A program made the position numbers and the translations under genes. Under the pieces are notes generated by a model. The model did no database searches. It was not told where the DNA came from and worked only from the letters and a program-made list of their open reading frames with translations. Below are positions 45,511-55,775 of a stretch of 64,000 nucleotides of DNA, in pieces (the first letter of the stretch is position 1; each line of letters starts with the position of its first letter). The stretch spans positions 11,406 to 75,405 of the forward strand of contig CAWERR010000007.1 of assembly GCA_963811585.1 (NCBI GenBank), read 5' to 3'. The DNA comes from JACDHG01 sp963811585. Its GTDB lineage: Bacteria > Actinomycetota > Actinomycetes > Propionibacteriales > Nocardioidaceae.

Positions 45511-46538
45511 TCAGCGACGAGTCTTGGGGTCGAAGGCGTCTCGGACCGAGTCGCCTAGGAGGTTGAGCGCCACCACGAGCACGCATCACGGTGAGCACCG
45601 GCGCCCAGAGGTACAGCGGGTACGTGTCGTACGTAGCGGCGTGGCGCGCAGGATGGTCTGCCCGAGGGACGGGGTGCCCGTGAGCCCGATGCCGAGGAAC
45701 GACAGGCCCGCCTCGGCCGCCACGAACGCCGGCAGGCTCAGCGAGATCGACACGACGATCGGCGCGACCAGGTTGGGCAGCAGCTCCTTGAACAGGATCC
45801 GGCGGGTCGGCACGCCGATCACCTGGGCGGCCTGGATGAACTCCCGCTCGCGCAGCGACAGCACCTGGCCGCGGATCAGCCGGGCCAGGTCCATCCAGCC
45901 GAAGATCACCAGCACGCTGATCAGCGCGAAGAACTGCGCCTACTCGAGCTTGTCCGGCTCGGTCGGCGAAGCGGCCGGTGATGATCGGCGCCAGCGCCAG
46001 CGCGCCGAGCAGGAACGGGAAGGACAAGAAGACGTCGATGATGAAGCGAGATGATCCGGTCGACCGCAGCCGCGGGCGAAGCCGGCGATCAGGCCGATGA
46101 TGACGCCGATCAGCGTGCGTGAGCAACGGTGGCGATCAGCGGCGACTGCGAGCGAGGTGCGCAGGCCGTAGAGAAGGCGGGCGAGGTTGTCGTACGCCGT
46201 GTTCGGCGCCAGCCCGAGCGGGTGATCCCACGTGAAGGGGTGGAACGGCGGGCCGACTCAGCTTCGGGTAGCCCGAACTGGAGGTACTGGGCGTGCCGGC
46301 CTGCTGGGCGGCTCGTCGGGCAGGATGCCCAACGCTTGCAGATCCAGGGGGCGAAGATGCCCAGCAGGACGAGGATGAACACGATCGTTGCGCAGACGAC
46401 GGCGACTTTGTCCTTGCGTAGCCGGTCGAGCGCGATCCGGCTCGGAGACCGGCCGGTGATCTTTCTGCCCTTGTCATCGACGGGAGGCGGAGCCTCGGCT
46501 TCGCCGGAACCGAGAGTCTCCAGATCCGCAACGGTCAT
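45511..46538 (-). CDS. Peptide-type ABC transporter permease, OppC/DppC-like (frame broken)
   Basis: Second membrane subunit and first gene of the operon. The N-terminus TVADLETLGSGEAE leads into a cytoplasmic segment and a first helix (VAVVCATIVFILVLLGIFAPW). The EAA-type coupling region reads REREFIQAAQVIGVPTRRILFKELLPN, followed by LSFLGIGL. The corrected C-terminus ends DPKTRR at 45511. Several indels. Confidence 0.88.
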
Positions 46539-46666
46539 GGTCGCCTTTCCTCATGCCCGGTGGGGCAGCGTGCCCGGTTGGCGCAGCGGTAGGCCACGGC
46601 GTGGCGTGTCGCCGGTCGTACAGCGTCGCCAGGCGGACATAACTCCTTGTGTGAGCCGTCGTGACT

Positions 46667-48483
46667 CTAGACCACCACCTGTTGCAGTACAGGGCCCGAG
46701 CAGGTAACGATCCGGAAACACCTGTCAGCTTCGGGCTTGGCGTCGACTCCCGCCTCGCGCGTTGCGCGGCGGTGATCGGTGCTGGGGCGCCGGTCAGCGG
46801 GTCGCCGCCCGACGCGGTCTTGGGGAAGGCGATGACGTCGCGGATGGAGTCCGCGCCGCGCCAGCAGGGCGCAGAGGCGGTCGATGCCCAAGGCGATGCC
46901 ACCGTGCGGCGGCGGCGCCGTAGGCGAACGCGTCGAGCAGGAAGCCGAACTGGCTGCTGGGCCTCCTCTCGGGCAGCCCGATCACGTCGAAGACCCGCTG
47001 CTGCATCTTCGGCGGTGGATACGGATCGAGCCGCCACCGATCTCGGAGCCGTTGCAGCACGATGTCGTAGGCGTTGCGAAGAGCCTCACCCGGGATCGTG
47101 TCGAAGTGTCGGCGTACTCGTCGGCTCGGTGCCGTGAAGGGGTGGTGGATCGGCCGTCCAGCCCGGGCCGACTGCCACGTCGTCGATCTCGACCGCTCGA
47201 ACATCGGCGCGTCGACCACCCAGACGAACTCCCACGCGACGTGGTCGATCAGGCCGGCGCCGCTCGCCGACCTCGAGCCGCGCGGCCGCGAGCAGGGCAC
47301 GGGCGCCTTGACCGGCCCGGCAGCGAAGAAGACGCAGTCACCCGGGTCAGCCCCGGCGTGCTGCACGAGGCCTGCCCGCTCGTCCTCGGAGAGGTTCTTG
47401 GCGACCGGTCCGCCGAGCTCGCCGTCAGCGCCGACGAGGACGTACGCAAGTCCCTTGGCGCCGCGCTGAGCGGGCCCAGTCCTGCCACGCGTCGAGCTCC
47501 TTGCGCGGCTGCGAGCCGCCGCCGGGCATGACCACCGCTCCGACGTAGTGGTCGCCTGCTGGAACACCCGGAACGGCGTGTCCTCGAAGTAGTCCGTGAA
47601 GTCGACGAGCTCGAGCCGAAGCGAAGGTCGGGCCGGTCGATGCCGTAGCGGGTCATCGCCTCGGCGTACGTCATCCGAGGGATCGGCGGGGTGACCTCGT
47701 GGCCGACGAGCTCGCCACAACGCCGACGAGCACGTCCTCGACTGAGGCGATCACGTCGTCTTGGTCGACAAAGCTCATCTCGACGTCGAGCTGGGTGAAC
47801 TCCGGCTGCCGGTCGGCGCGGAAGTCCTCGTCGCGGAAGCAGCGGGCGATCTGGAAGTACCGCTCGAAGCCGGCCACCATGAGCAGCTGCTTGAACAGCT
47901 GCGGTGACTGCGGCAGCGCATACCAGGAACCTGGCTGCAGTCGAGCCGGGACGAGGAAGTCCCGCGCACCCTCGGGGGTCGACCGCGTGAGGTAGGGCGT
48001 CTCGACGTCGAGGAAGTCGTGCGCGGCCATCACATTGCGCGCGGTCGGCGTGACGGCGCTGCGGAGTCGCAGCGCGGCGGCCGTGCCTGCGCGACGCAGG
48101 TCGAGGTAGCGGTACCTGTATCGGACCTCCTCGTTGACCGGCGTCGTGTGGTGCTCCTCGATCGGGAACGGCAGCGCAGCCGACTCACTGAGCACCTCGA
48201 CGTCGGTGGCGATGACCTCGATGTCTCCGGTGGGCAGGTTGGGGTTCGCGTTGCCCTCCGGACGGGTGGCTACCTCACCGACGACCCGCAGGCAGAACTC
48301 TGATCGCAGCGGGTGTGCGACCGCTTCGTCGCGGATCACGACTTGGGCAACGCCGCTGGCGTCGCGCAGGTCGATGAACGCCACTCCCCCGTGGTCGCGT
48401 CGCCGCGCCACCCAACCAGCCAGGGTGACGGTCTCGCCGACGTGACCGGCTCTGAGGCTGCCGGCATCGTGGGTGCGGATCAC
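46667..48483 (-). CDS. aspS: Aspartyl-tRNA synthetase (frame broken in C-terminal half)
   Basis: Charges tRNA-Asp. The first 270 residues are clean: an OB-fold anticodon domain (TLAGWVARRRDHGGVAFIDLRD) and class II motif 2 (FERYFQIARCFRDEDFRADRQPEFTQLDVEM). From about 47690 downward the frame is broken repeatedly, although FTDYFEDTPFRVF, FLLDAFAYG, LGIDRLCALLA and VIAFPKTASGGDPLTGAP remain recognisable. The GTG at 48481-48483 overlaps the hisS stop. The C-terminal end at 46667 is probable. Confidence 0.92.
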
Positions 48484-49835
48484 TGCTGTTGCTCCTTCGG
48501 GATGCTCACGACGTGTGGACGCAGGTCGTCGTCGGGTGGTCGCCAGCTGTCCGGGTCGGCGTCGACCTGGTCACCACTGCGGATGTCCTTCACCTGATGA
48601 GCGACGTCATCGCCTGCTGGGAACCACACGAACGGGATCCCGCGCCGGTCGGCGTAGCGGATCTGGCGGCCGTACTTCTGCGCCGTGGCAGCAACCTCGG
48701 CGGAGACACCGCGATCACGCAGCCGCTGGGCGATGGCGTCCGCGGCGGGCCGGGATGGCTCATCGGCGAGCGCGACAAGCACGACCGAGGGAACGGACCG
48801 GCTGCCCGTCAGCAGGCCACGCTGGAACAGCGGCACCAGGGTGCGGGAGATGCCGAAGGAGATCCCGACGCCGGGGTATGTCGTCGTGCCGTCGGTGGCC
48901 AGTGCGTCATACCGGCCACCGCCGCCGACCGAGCCGAGGGACTCGTAACCCTCCATGTAGATCTCGAAGACCGTGCCGGTGTAGTAGTCGAGACCCCGAG
49001 CGATCCGGAGGTTCGCCTCGACGGTGAACCTGTCGCTGCCGATCGCCGAGCACCCGTCGATCACAGCGGCGAGCTCGCTGAGGCCGGCGTCGAGCAGCTC
49101 ATGCTCGACACCGAGCGCGCGTACCTCGGCTACGAACGACGTATCCTGACTGCGGATCTCGGCGAGCCGGAAGCACAGCTCCGTTGCGGTCCCGTCCAGC
49201 CCTGCTTCGCCGAGCTGCGCCGCCATGTCGTCGCGGGATAGCTTGTCGAGCTTGTCGATGATCATGATGACTCGATGCGGGTCGGTGGCGCCGAGTCCTC
49301 GATAGAAGCCTTCGATGAGGCGCCTGCTGTTGGTCTGCAGGCTCATCGGCGGCAGCGGCAGCCCGGCGAGTGCATGTGAGACGACGCGGGCGATTTCGAC
49401 GTCGTAGTGGAAGGGCAGCTCGTCCTTGGCGATGATGTCGATGTCGGCCTGGGTGAACTCGCGGTAGCGCCCCTCCTGCGGTCGCTCTCCTCGCCAGGCC
49501 TTCTGGATCTGGTAGCGGCGGAACGGGAAGTCGAGCTTCCCGGCGTTCTCCAGCACGTAGCGGGCGAACGGCACGGTCAGGTCGAAGTGCAAGCCGAGTC
49601 CCGGGTCCGGCTGACTCGGGTCGTCGCCCGCCTGAAACCGTTGCAGGACGTAGATCTCCTTGTCGATCTCGCTGCCCTTGGCGAGCCGGTCGAGAGGCTC
49701 GACGATCCGCGTCTCGATGCTCGCGTAGCCATGCAGCTCGAAGGTCCGACGCAGGTGGTCGATCACGGCCAGCTCGGCGTTGCGCTGCGCAGGCAGCAGT
49801 TCCGGGAACCCGCTCAGGGGTGTCGGTCGACTCAT
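48480..49835 (-). CDS. hisS: Histidyl-tRNA synthetase
   Basis: Charges tRNA-His. The 451-residue frame is intact, with motif 2 FRRYQIQKAWRGERPQEGRYREF, the histidine-specific ARGLDYYTGTVFEIY, GGGGRYDAL and a C-terminal anticodon-binding domain. It lies between aspS and the metallo-hydrolase gene (three-base gap). A clean island between two indel-rich regions. Confidence 0.96.
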   Translation of the reverse strand: MSRPTPLSGFPELLPAQRNAELAVIDHLRRTFELHGYASIETRIVEPLDRLAKGSEIDKEIYVLQRFQAGDDPSQPDPGLGLHFDLTVPFARYVLENAGKLDFPFRRYQIQKAWRGERPQEGRYREFTQADIDIIAKDELPFHYDVEIARVVSHALAGLPLPPMSLQTNSRRLIEGFYRGLGATDPHRVIMIIDKLDKLSRDDMAAQLGEAGLDGTATELCFRLAEIRSQDTSFVAEVRALGVEHELLDAGLSELAAVIDGCSAIGSDRFTVEANLRIARGLDYYTGTVFEIYMEGYESLGSVGGGGRYDALATDGTTTYPGVGISFGISRTLVPLFQRGLLTGSRSVPSVVLVALADEPSRPAADAIAQRLRDRGVSAEVAATAQKYGRQIRYADRRGIPFVWFPAGDDVAHQVKDIRSGDQVDADPDSWRPPDDDLRPHVVSIPKEQQQ

Positions 49836-49838
49836 CCG

Positions 49839-50543
49839 TCACAAGCCTCGACGCGGGCCGGTGCTCGACGGAAGGTCGAGGAGGAAGGGGTTGGTGGCCC
49901 GCTCACGTCCGATCGTGGTCTGCTGGCCATGCCCGGGAAGCACGACGACGCGATCGTCGCGTGGCAGCACCTTGTCGGCAAGGCTGCGCAGCATCGCGGC
50001 ATGGTCGCCGCCGGGCAGGTCAGTGCGGCCGATGGAGCCGGCGAACAACAGGTCGCCCGAGAACATCAGCTCGGGGAAATCCTCAGGGCCGGGGTAGTCC
50101 GTGCGGAACGTGACCGAACCACGGGTGTGGCCCGGCGCGTGGTCGACGACGAACTCGAGCCCAGCAAGGGCGAGTCGGTCACCGTCGGCGAGAGCGACCA
50201 GATCGTCGGGCTCGGCGAAGGAGTAGTCGCTCCCGAGCAAGTAGTGCGCCGACTCGGGCGAGACCCCGCTTGAGGGGTCGAGAAGCATCGCTCGGTCGCC
50301 AGGGTGCAGGTATGCCGTCGCGTCATATGCGCCCGCAACCGGAGCGACGCACCACACATGGTCGATGTGCCCGTGGGTGAGCAGGACCGCTGCCGGCCGG
50401 AGCCGGTGCTCGCGCACGACGTCGGCCACACCCGGCGTTGCGTCCTTGCCAGGGTCGATGACCACGCACTCCTCACCGGGCCCGGCGGCGACGACGTAGC
50501 AGTTCGTCGCCCACGGCCCGGCGGGAAAGGCGGCGATGAGCAC
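49839..50543 (-). CDS. Metallo-beta-lactamase-fold hydrolase, glyoxalase II-like
   Basis: Zinc hydrolase of the glyoxalase II-like branch. Metal motif THGHIDHVW (HxHxDH), later metal ligands in HAPGHTRGSV and FSGDLLFAGSIGRTD, and LPGHGQQTTIGRE near the end. GTG at 50541-50543 preceded by GGAGG gives 234 residues; an upstream in-frame start adds residues without similarity. Genes of this type commonly neighbour hisS in actinobacteria. Substrate unknown. Confidence 0.88.
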   Translation of the reverse strand: MLIAAFPAGPWATNCYVVAAGPGEECVVIDPGKDATPGVADVVREHRLRPAAVLLTHGHIDHVWCVAPVAGAYDATAYLHPGDRAMLLDPSSGVSPESAHYLLGSDYSFAEPDDLVALADGDRLALAGLEFVVDHAPGHTRGSVTFRTDYPGPEDFPELMFSGDLLFAGSIGRTDLPGGDHAAMLRSLADKVLPRDDRVVVLPGHGQQTTIGRERATNPFLLDLPSSTGPRRGL

Positions 50544-50750
50544 GGGTGTCGTCCTCCCAGACGTCGGTTGTCTGCCGCAGCCTACCGAGTGGCCCGCGTC
50601 CGGAGGCACGTCGCCTTCGTTGCCGAGGCGTCGTTGCGAAGCGGCAACAGCACGGCCTGGTCACGATCGGGATGTGGTCGCGGACTTGGAGTGACCGCCT
50701 CCTAGACTGAGCAACCGGTTCAGCCCCCAGCGGGCGTTTCGGAGGTTTTT

Positions 50751-51092
50751 GTGGTCACCAACAAGCAGCGTCGGCGGCAGCTGGCGCGGGCAAAGTACGA
50801 GCGCCAGCAACAGCGGCGCACCGTCGGCGCCAAGCGTCGCCGCACCATTGGGCTCGTGGTTGGTGTCATCGTCGCGCTCGTGACGGCAGGCTTGCTCGTT
50901 TGGCTGATCTTGTACATCGTGGACGAGGAGCGGGACCAGAACCCCGAGGTTCCTACGCCAACCGCCCCGTTCAGCACGGAACTGCCGACACCGACCGACG
51001 ATGTGCCACAGACCACCGGGCCCGGCACCGGCGGTACGAGCACGGAGCCGTCGGACCAACCGACCCCGGAAACACCCACGGAGACGTCTTGA
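50751..51092 (+). CDS. Short membrane protein resembling the N-terminus of membrane cyclophilins
   Basis: 113 residues: a very basic cytoplasmic segment (NKQRRRQLARAKYERQQQRR), one membrane helix (about 33-56), then an acidic Pro/Thr-rich tail to the end. In related actinobacteria this locus usually encodes a peptidyl-prolyl isomerase with the same basic start and membrane helix, but here no isomerase domain follows. Start GTG at 50751-50753 after GGAGG. Its TGA overlaps the ATG of the DUF349 gene by one base. Confidence 0.75.
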   Translation: MVTNKQRRRQLARAKYERQQQRRTVGAKRRRTIGLVVGVIVALVTAGLLVWLILYIVDEERDQNPEVPTPTAPFSTELPTPTDDVPQTTGPGTGGTSTEPSDQPTPETPTETS

Positions 51093-52714
51093 TGACCGAG
51101 CAGCCCGACGCAGGCGAGCCGCGCGGGCCCGACGAGACCGAGGCCACGACGCCTGCCCCCGACTCGGCCAACGAGGCCGAGTCGGCTCTGTCGACGCCTC
51201 CGACCCCCGAGCCAACCGCCGCGCACGAGACGCCTGAGCCCACGCCAGCCACCCCCGACCCGGACGCGCCGCCACTGCCCACGCCATCCACCCCCGACCC
51301 GGACGCCCCCTCAGTTGCGGATGAACCCGCGGCTGCGCCCCCTGACGTGCCCGAGGTGCCGGAGGCGACCGAGGCGACCGACCCAGCGCCCAAGCCCACC
51401 CCGCCGGTACCGACTGCGATCCCCAAGCCGCGGCCCATCCCCGCCCCCGAACCAACGGCTGCGTCCCGCAGCGACGCCGCGAAGTTCGGCCGGGTCGACG
51501 ACGACGGCACGGTCTTCGTCAAGACGGGCGACGGCGAGCGGGTCGTCGGCCAGTGGCCCGACGGCGATCCCGGCAGCCGCGCTCGAGTTCTACCGCAAGC
51601 GGTACGACGGTCTGGCCGTCGAGGTCGACCTGCTCGAGCAGCGGATCAAGGCGGGCGCGCTGTCGCCCGAGGACGCCGACGTCCGACGGTGGCGAAGGTC
51701 AAGGAGTCTGTGGTCGAGGCCCAAGCCGTCGGCGACCTCGACAGCCTGGTGGCACGCCTCGACGCGCTGGCTCCGGTGATCGAGGAACGCCGCGAGGCCC
51801 GCAAGGCCGAGCGCGCCGCGAAGGCCGCCGAGGCCAAGCAGGCAAAGGCAGCCGATCGCCGACGAGGCCGAGCAGCTCGCCAAGGGCAACGACTGGCGCA
51901 ACGGCGCTAACCGGCTACGTCGAGCTGCTCGACGAGTGGAAGGGGCTGCCGCGGATCGACAAGCCCACCGACGACGAGCTGTGGCATCGGTTCTCGTCGG
52001 CCCGGACGACGTACACCCGGCGGCGCAAGCAGCACTTCGCCGAGCTCAACGAGAAGCGCGAGGGCGCCCGGGTCGTCAAGGAGAAGCTCGTCGTCGAGGC
52101 CGAGGAGCTGGCGACGTCGACCGACTGGGGTCCGACCGCCCGTGCCTACCGCGACCTGATGGCGCAGTGGAAGGCGGCCGGCGGTGCGCAGAAGGACGTC
52201 GACGACGCGCTGTGGAAGCGGTTCCGCGCCGCGCAGGACACGTTCTTCGGTGCCCGCGACGCAGACGAACGCGAAGCTCGACGCGGAGTACGCCGCAACG
52301 CCGAGGTGAAGCGCGCGCTGCTCGTCGAGGCCGAGAAGCGTTGCTGCCGGTCGACGGACTCCAAGGCCGCACGGGACGCGTTCCGCGAGCTGGCCGAGAA
52401 GTGGGACGCCGCCGGCAAGGTGCCGCGCGCCGAGATGAAGGACCTCGAGGGCCGGTTCAAGAAGGTCGAGCAGGCCATCCGCGGCGCCGAGGACGACCGG
52501 TGGCGCGAAGTCCAACCCGGAGGCGCATGCCCGCGCGGCCGAGACAGTCGCGCAGCTCGAGGCGTCGATCGCGTCCTTCGAGGCCGACCTCGGCCAAGGC
52601 CGAGGCGGCCGGCAACGAGAAGAAGGCCGCCGACGCCCGCGCCGGCATCGAGGCCCGCCAGTCGTGGCTCGAGCCAAGGCCCGCAGAGTTCGCTGGCCGA
52701 GTTCAGCCCGCTGA
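51092..52714 (+). CDS. DUF349 domain protein (frame broken)
   Basis: An N-terminal Pro/Thr/Glu-rich disordered stretch of about 125 residues (clean frame) is followed by FGRVDDDGTVFVKTGDGERVVGQWPDG and long charged helices with repeated DUF349 units (WKGLPRIDKPTDDELWHRFSSAR; WKAAGGAQKDVDDALWKRFRAAQ; WDAAGKVPRAEMKDLEGRFKKVEQ). Many indels start near 51580. The corrected C-terminus reads RSSLAEFSR with TGA at 52712-52714. Convergent with rsh, 14 bases apart. Function unknown. Confidence 0.85.
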
Positions 52715-52728
52715 AGCGCCATCGGGCG

Positions 52729-55051
52729 TTACTGAGTCACGCGGTAGGCGTCGAAGACGCCGTCGACGGTGCGGACGGCCTTGAGGACGTGGCCCAGGTG
52801 GGTGGGGTCGGCCATCTCGAAGGTGAAGCGGCTCTTGGCGATCCGGTCGCGGGTGGTGGCGACCGACGCCGACAAGATGTTGACGTGGACGTCGGACAGC
52901 ACCCGGGTGATGTCGCTGAGCAGCCGGGCGCGGTCGAGCGCCTCGACCTGGATCGCGACGAGGAACATCGACTGCGCGGTCGGCGCCCACTCGACCTCGA
53001 CCATCCGGCCAGGCTGGGTCGACAGGCTCTTCATGTTGGTGCAGTCGCCGCGGTGCACCGACACGCCCGGCGCCGCGTCGTCACGAAGCCGACGATCTCG
53101 TCGCCCGGCACCGGCGTGCAGCAGCGGGCGAGCTTGACCCAGACGTCGGTGAGGCCCTTGACGATGACGCCGGCGTCGCCGCGCGGCGACTGCTTGCGGC
53201 GCTCGCGCTCGCTGGTGATCGTGACCGTCTCGGCGGCCTCGTCGGCTGCCGCCTCGTCGCCCCGAACAGCTCGAGGATCCGGCGTACGACGGTCTGCGCG
53301 GTCGTGTTGCCCTCGCCGACCGCGGCGTACAGCGCCGTGACGTCGGGGTGGTGGAGCTCGGACGCGACGACCGACAGCGTCTCGTGGGTCAGCATCCGCT
53401 GCAGCGGCAGGCCCTCGCGCCGCATCAGTCGGGCCAGCGCCTCCTTGCCCTGCTCGATCGCCTCCTCGCGCCGCTCCTTGGTGAAGAACTGCTTGATCTT
53501 GTTGCGCGCTCGCGGGCTCTTGACGAACGTCAGCCAGTCACGGCTCGGCCCGGCGTTCTGCGCCTTGGAGGTGAAGACCTCGACCACGTCGCCGTTGTCG
53601 AGCTCGGACTCGAGCGGCACCAGCCGGCCGTTGACGCGCGCGCCGATGCAGCGGTGCCCGACCTCGGTGTGGATGGCGTACGCGAAGTCGACCGGGCGTC
53701 GATCCGGTCGGCAGCGCGATGACCTCGCCGCGCGGCGTGAAGACGTAGACCTCGGCGGAGTTGATCTCGAACCGCAGCGAGTCGAGGAACTCGCCCGGAT
53801 CCTCGGTCTCCCGCTGCCAGTCCATCAGCTGGCGGACCCAGGCCATGTCGTCGCTGGCGGTCGTCGTGGCTGGCGAGCTTGCGGTCGGTGTCGACGCCGG
53901 CCCGCCCGTCCTCCTTGTACTTCCAGTGCGCGGCGACGCCGTACTCGGCGCGGCGGTGCATGCCGAACGGTGCGGATCTGCAGCTCGACCGGCTTGCCGC
54001 CCGGGCCGATCACCGTCGTGTGCAGCGACTGGTACATGTTGAACTTCGGCATCGCCACGAAGTCCTTGAACCGGCCGGGCACCGGGTTCCAGCGCGCGTG
54101 CAGGACGCCGAGCACGGCATAGCAGTCGCGCAGCGAGTCGGTGAGCACGCGGATGCCGACCAGGTCGTAGATGTCGGTGAAGTCGCGGCCGCGGACGATC
54201 ATCTTCTGGTAGATCGAGTAGTAGTGCTTGGGCCGGCCGGTGACCGTCGCCTTGATCTTGGCGCGCGCGCAGGTCGCCTTGGACCTGGTCGATCACCGTG
54301 GCCAGGAACTCGTCGCGCGCCGGCGCGCGCTCGGCGACCAGCCGGACGATCTCGTCGTACACCTTGGGGTGCAGGGTGGCGAAGGCGAGGTCCTCGAGCT
54401 CCCACTTGATGGTGTTCATGCCGAGCCGGTGGGCCAGCGGCGCGTAGATCTCGAGCGTCTCGCTGGCGATCCGCTCCTGCTTGTCCTGGCGCAGGTAGCG
54501 CAGCGTGCGCATGTTGTGCAGCCGGTCGGCGAGCTTGATGACGAGGACGCGGATGTCCTTGCTCATCGCGACGATCATCTTGCGGATCGTCTCGGCCTGC
54601 GCCGAGTCGCCGTGCTTGACCTTGTCGAGCTTGGTGACGCCGTCGACGAGGGCCGCGACCTCGTCGCCGAAGTCGCTGCGCAGCTGCTCGAGCGTGTACG
54701 CCGTGTCCTCGACCGTGTCGTGCAGCAGCGCGGCGCACAGCGTCGGCGGCGTCATGCCCAGCTCGGCCAGGATCGAGGTCACCGCAAGCGGATGGGTGAT
54801 GTACGGGTCGCCGCTGATGCCGCTTCTGGTCGCGGTGGTGGTGCTCGGCGATCTTGTAGGCCTTCTCGATCGACGCGAGGTCGGCCTTCGGGTGCGTGTT
54901 GCGGACGATCCGGAACAGCGGCTCGAGCACGGGGTCGGACGACCGGGCTGCGCCCGATCCGGGCCAGCCGGGTGCGCATCCGGACGGGCGCCGCAGCGGC
55001 CTCGGCGGCAGCCGCTTCTTCGGTCGCCTGGGCGAGGACTTCGTCGGCCAC
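52729..55051 (-). CDS. relA: Rel/Spo homologue, (p)ppGpp synthetase/hydrolase (frame broken)
   Basis: Makes and degrades the stringent-response alarmone. Domains visible in order: HD hydrolase (HPLAVTSILAELGM, CAALLHDTVEDT, RLHNMRTLRYL), synthetase (PKFNMYQSLHTTVIGPGGKPVELQIRT), TGS (VYVFTPRGEVIALPTGSTP), and a C-terminal ACT domain (MFLVAIQVEALDRARLLSDITRVL) ending AYRVTQ. The span of about 774 codons is normal for actinobacterial Rel. GTG start at 55049-55051. Multiple indels split it. Confidence 0.92.
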
Positions 55052-55141
55052 GCAGTGACTCCTGACTGCTGCGTGCGCGAGCCACCAGTCTAATCGTGCG
55101 GCCCTCGGGATGGCTGTCGGACGGACTCGGCCGGGCTCGCT

Positions 55142-55209
55142 GGGTCTCGACAAGCTCGACCGGCTGAGCGACGGCAGCCACAGTCCCGGCGATCGAGCCT
55201 GTCGAGATC
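55142..55209. repeat. Inverted pair of the dispersed palindrome between apt and relA
   Basis: GGGTCTCGACAAGCTCGACC (55142-55161) and GATCGAGCCTGTCGAGATC (55191-55209) lie in the 163-base gap between the relA start and the apt stop. The rest of the gap shows no gene. Confidence 0.88.
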
Positions 55210-55214
55210 AGGTG

Positions 55215-55775
55215 TCAGACGGCGGTCAGGGCGTCCAAGCGGCGTACGTCGAGCGCCGCCCGGCCGGCCAGGAAGCCGAGCTCGATCAGCACCGCCGACC
55301 GCGGCGCACCTCGGCCCCGCACGTGCGATCAGGGACATCGTCGCGTTGCACGGTGCCCGCCGGTCGCGAGGACGTCGTCGATGACCAGCACCCGGTCCCC
55401 GGCCGCGAACGCGTCCTGCTGGACCTCGAGCGTCGCCTCGCCGTACTCCAGCGCGTACGACTGGCTGATGCGTCGCGCCGGGCAGCTTGCCGGCCTTGCG
55501 GACCGGCACGAAGCCGACGCCGAGCGCCAACGCGACCGGCGCGGCCAGGATGAAGCCGCGGGCCTCGATGCCGGCGACCTTGTCGACCGACGACGTCGCC
55601 GTCGTCGTCGCGGCCCGACGTCGGCCAGCGCGTCGACGACCGTGCGGAAGCCGTCGGCGTCGGCGAGCAGCGGCGTGATGTCCTTGAAGACGATGCCCGG
55701 CTCGGGGAAGTCAGGGACGTCGCGGACCAGAGCTCGACAGCACCGCGTCGAGCGCGGCTCGCGGTCGCGGCTCAT
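55215..55775 (-). CDS. apt: Adenine phosphoribosyltransferase (frame broken)
   Basis: Salvages adenine to AMP. The N-terminus reads MSRDREPRSTRC, then VPDFPEPGIVFKDITPLLADADGF; later come SYALEYGEATLEVQQDAF and the PRPP loop DRVLVIDDVLATGG. The C-terminus is LDALTAV at 55215. Indels break the middle. It overlaps the secF stop region and lies in the conserved relA-apt-secF order. Confidence 0.92.

Noticed and set aside
46572..46593. tRNA-like 5' half (TGCCCGGTTGGCGCAGCGGTAG)
   Set aside because: It resembles the acceptor and D-arm start of a tRNA, but no anticodon stem, T-loop or matching 3' acceptor strand follows.
38902..48483. A cluster of pseudogenes
   Set aside because: The broken genes include the essential aspS, with all motifs retained and breaks that are single-base and nearly self-cancelling; sequencing error explains this better.
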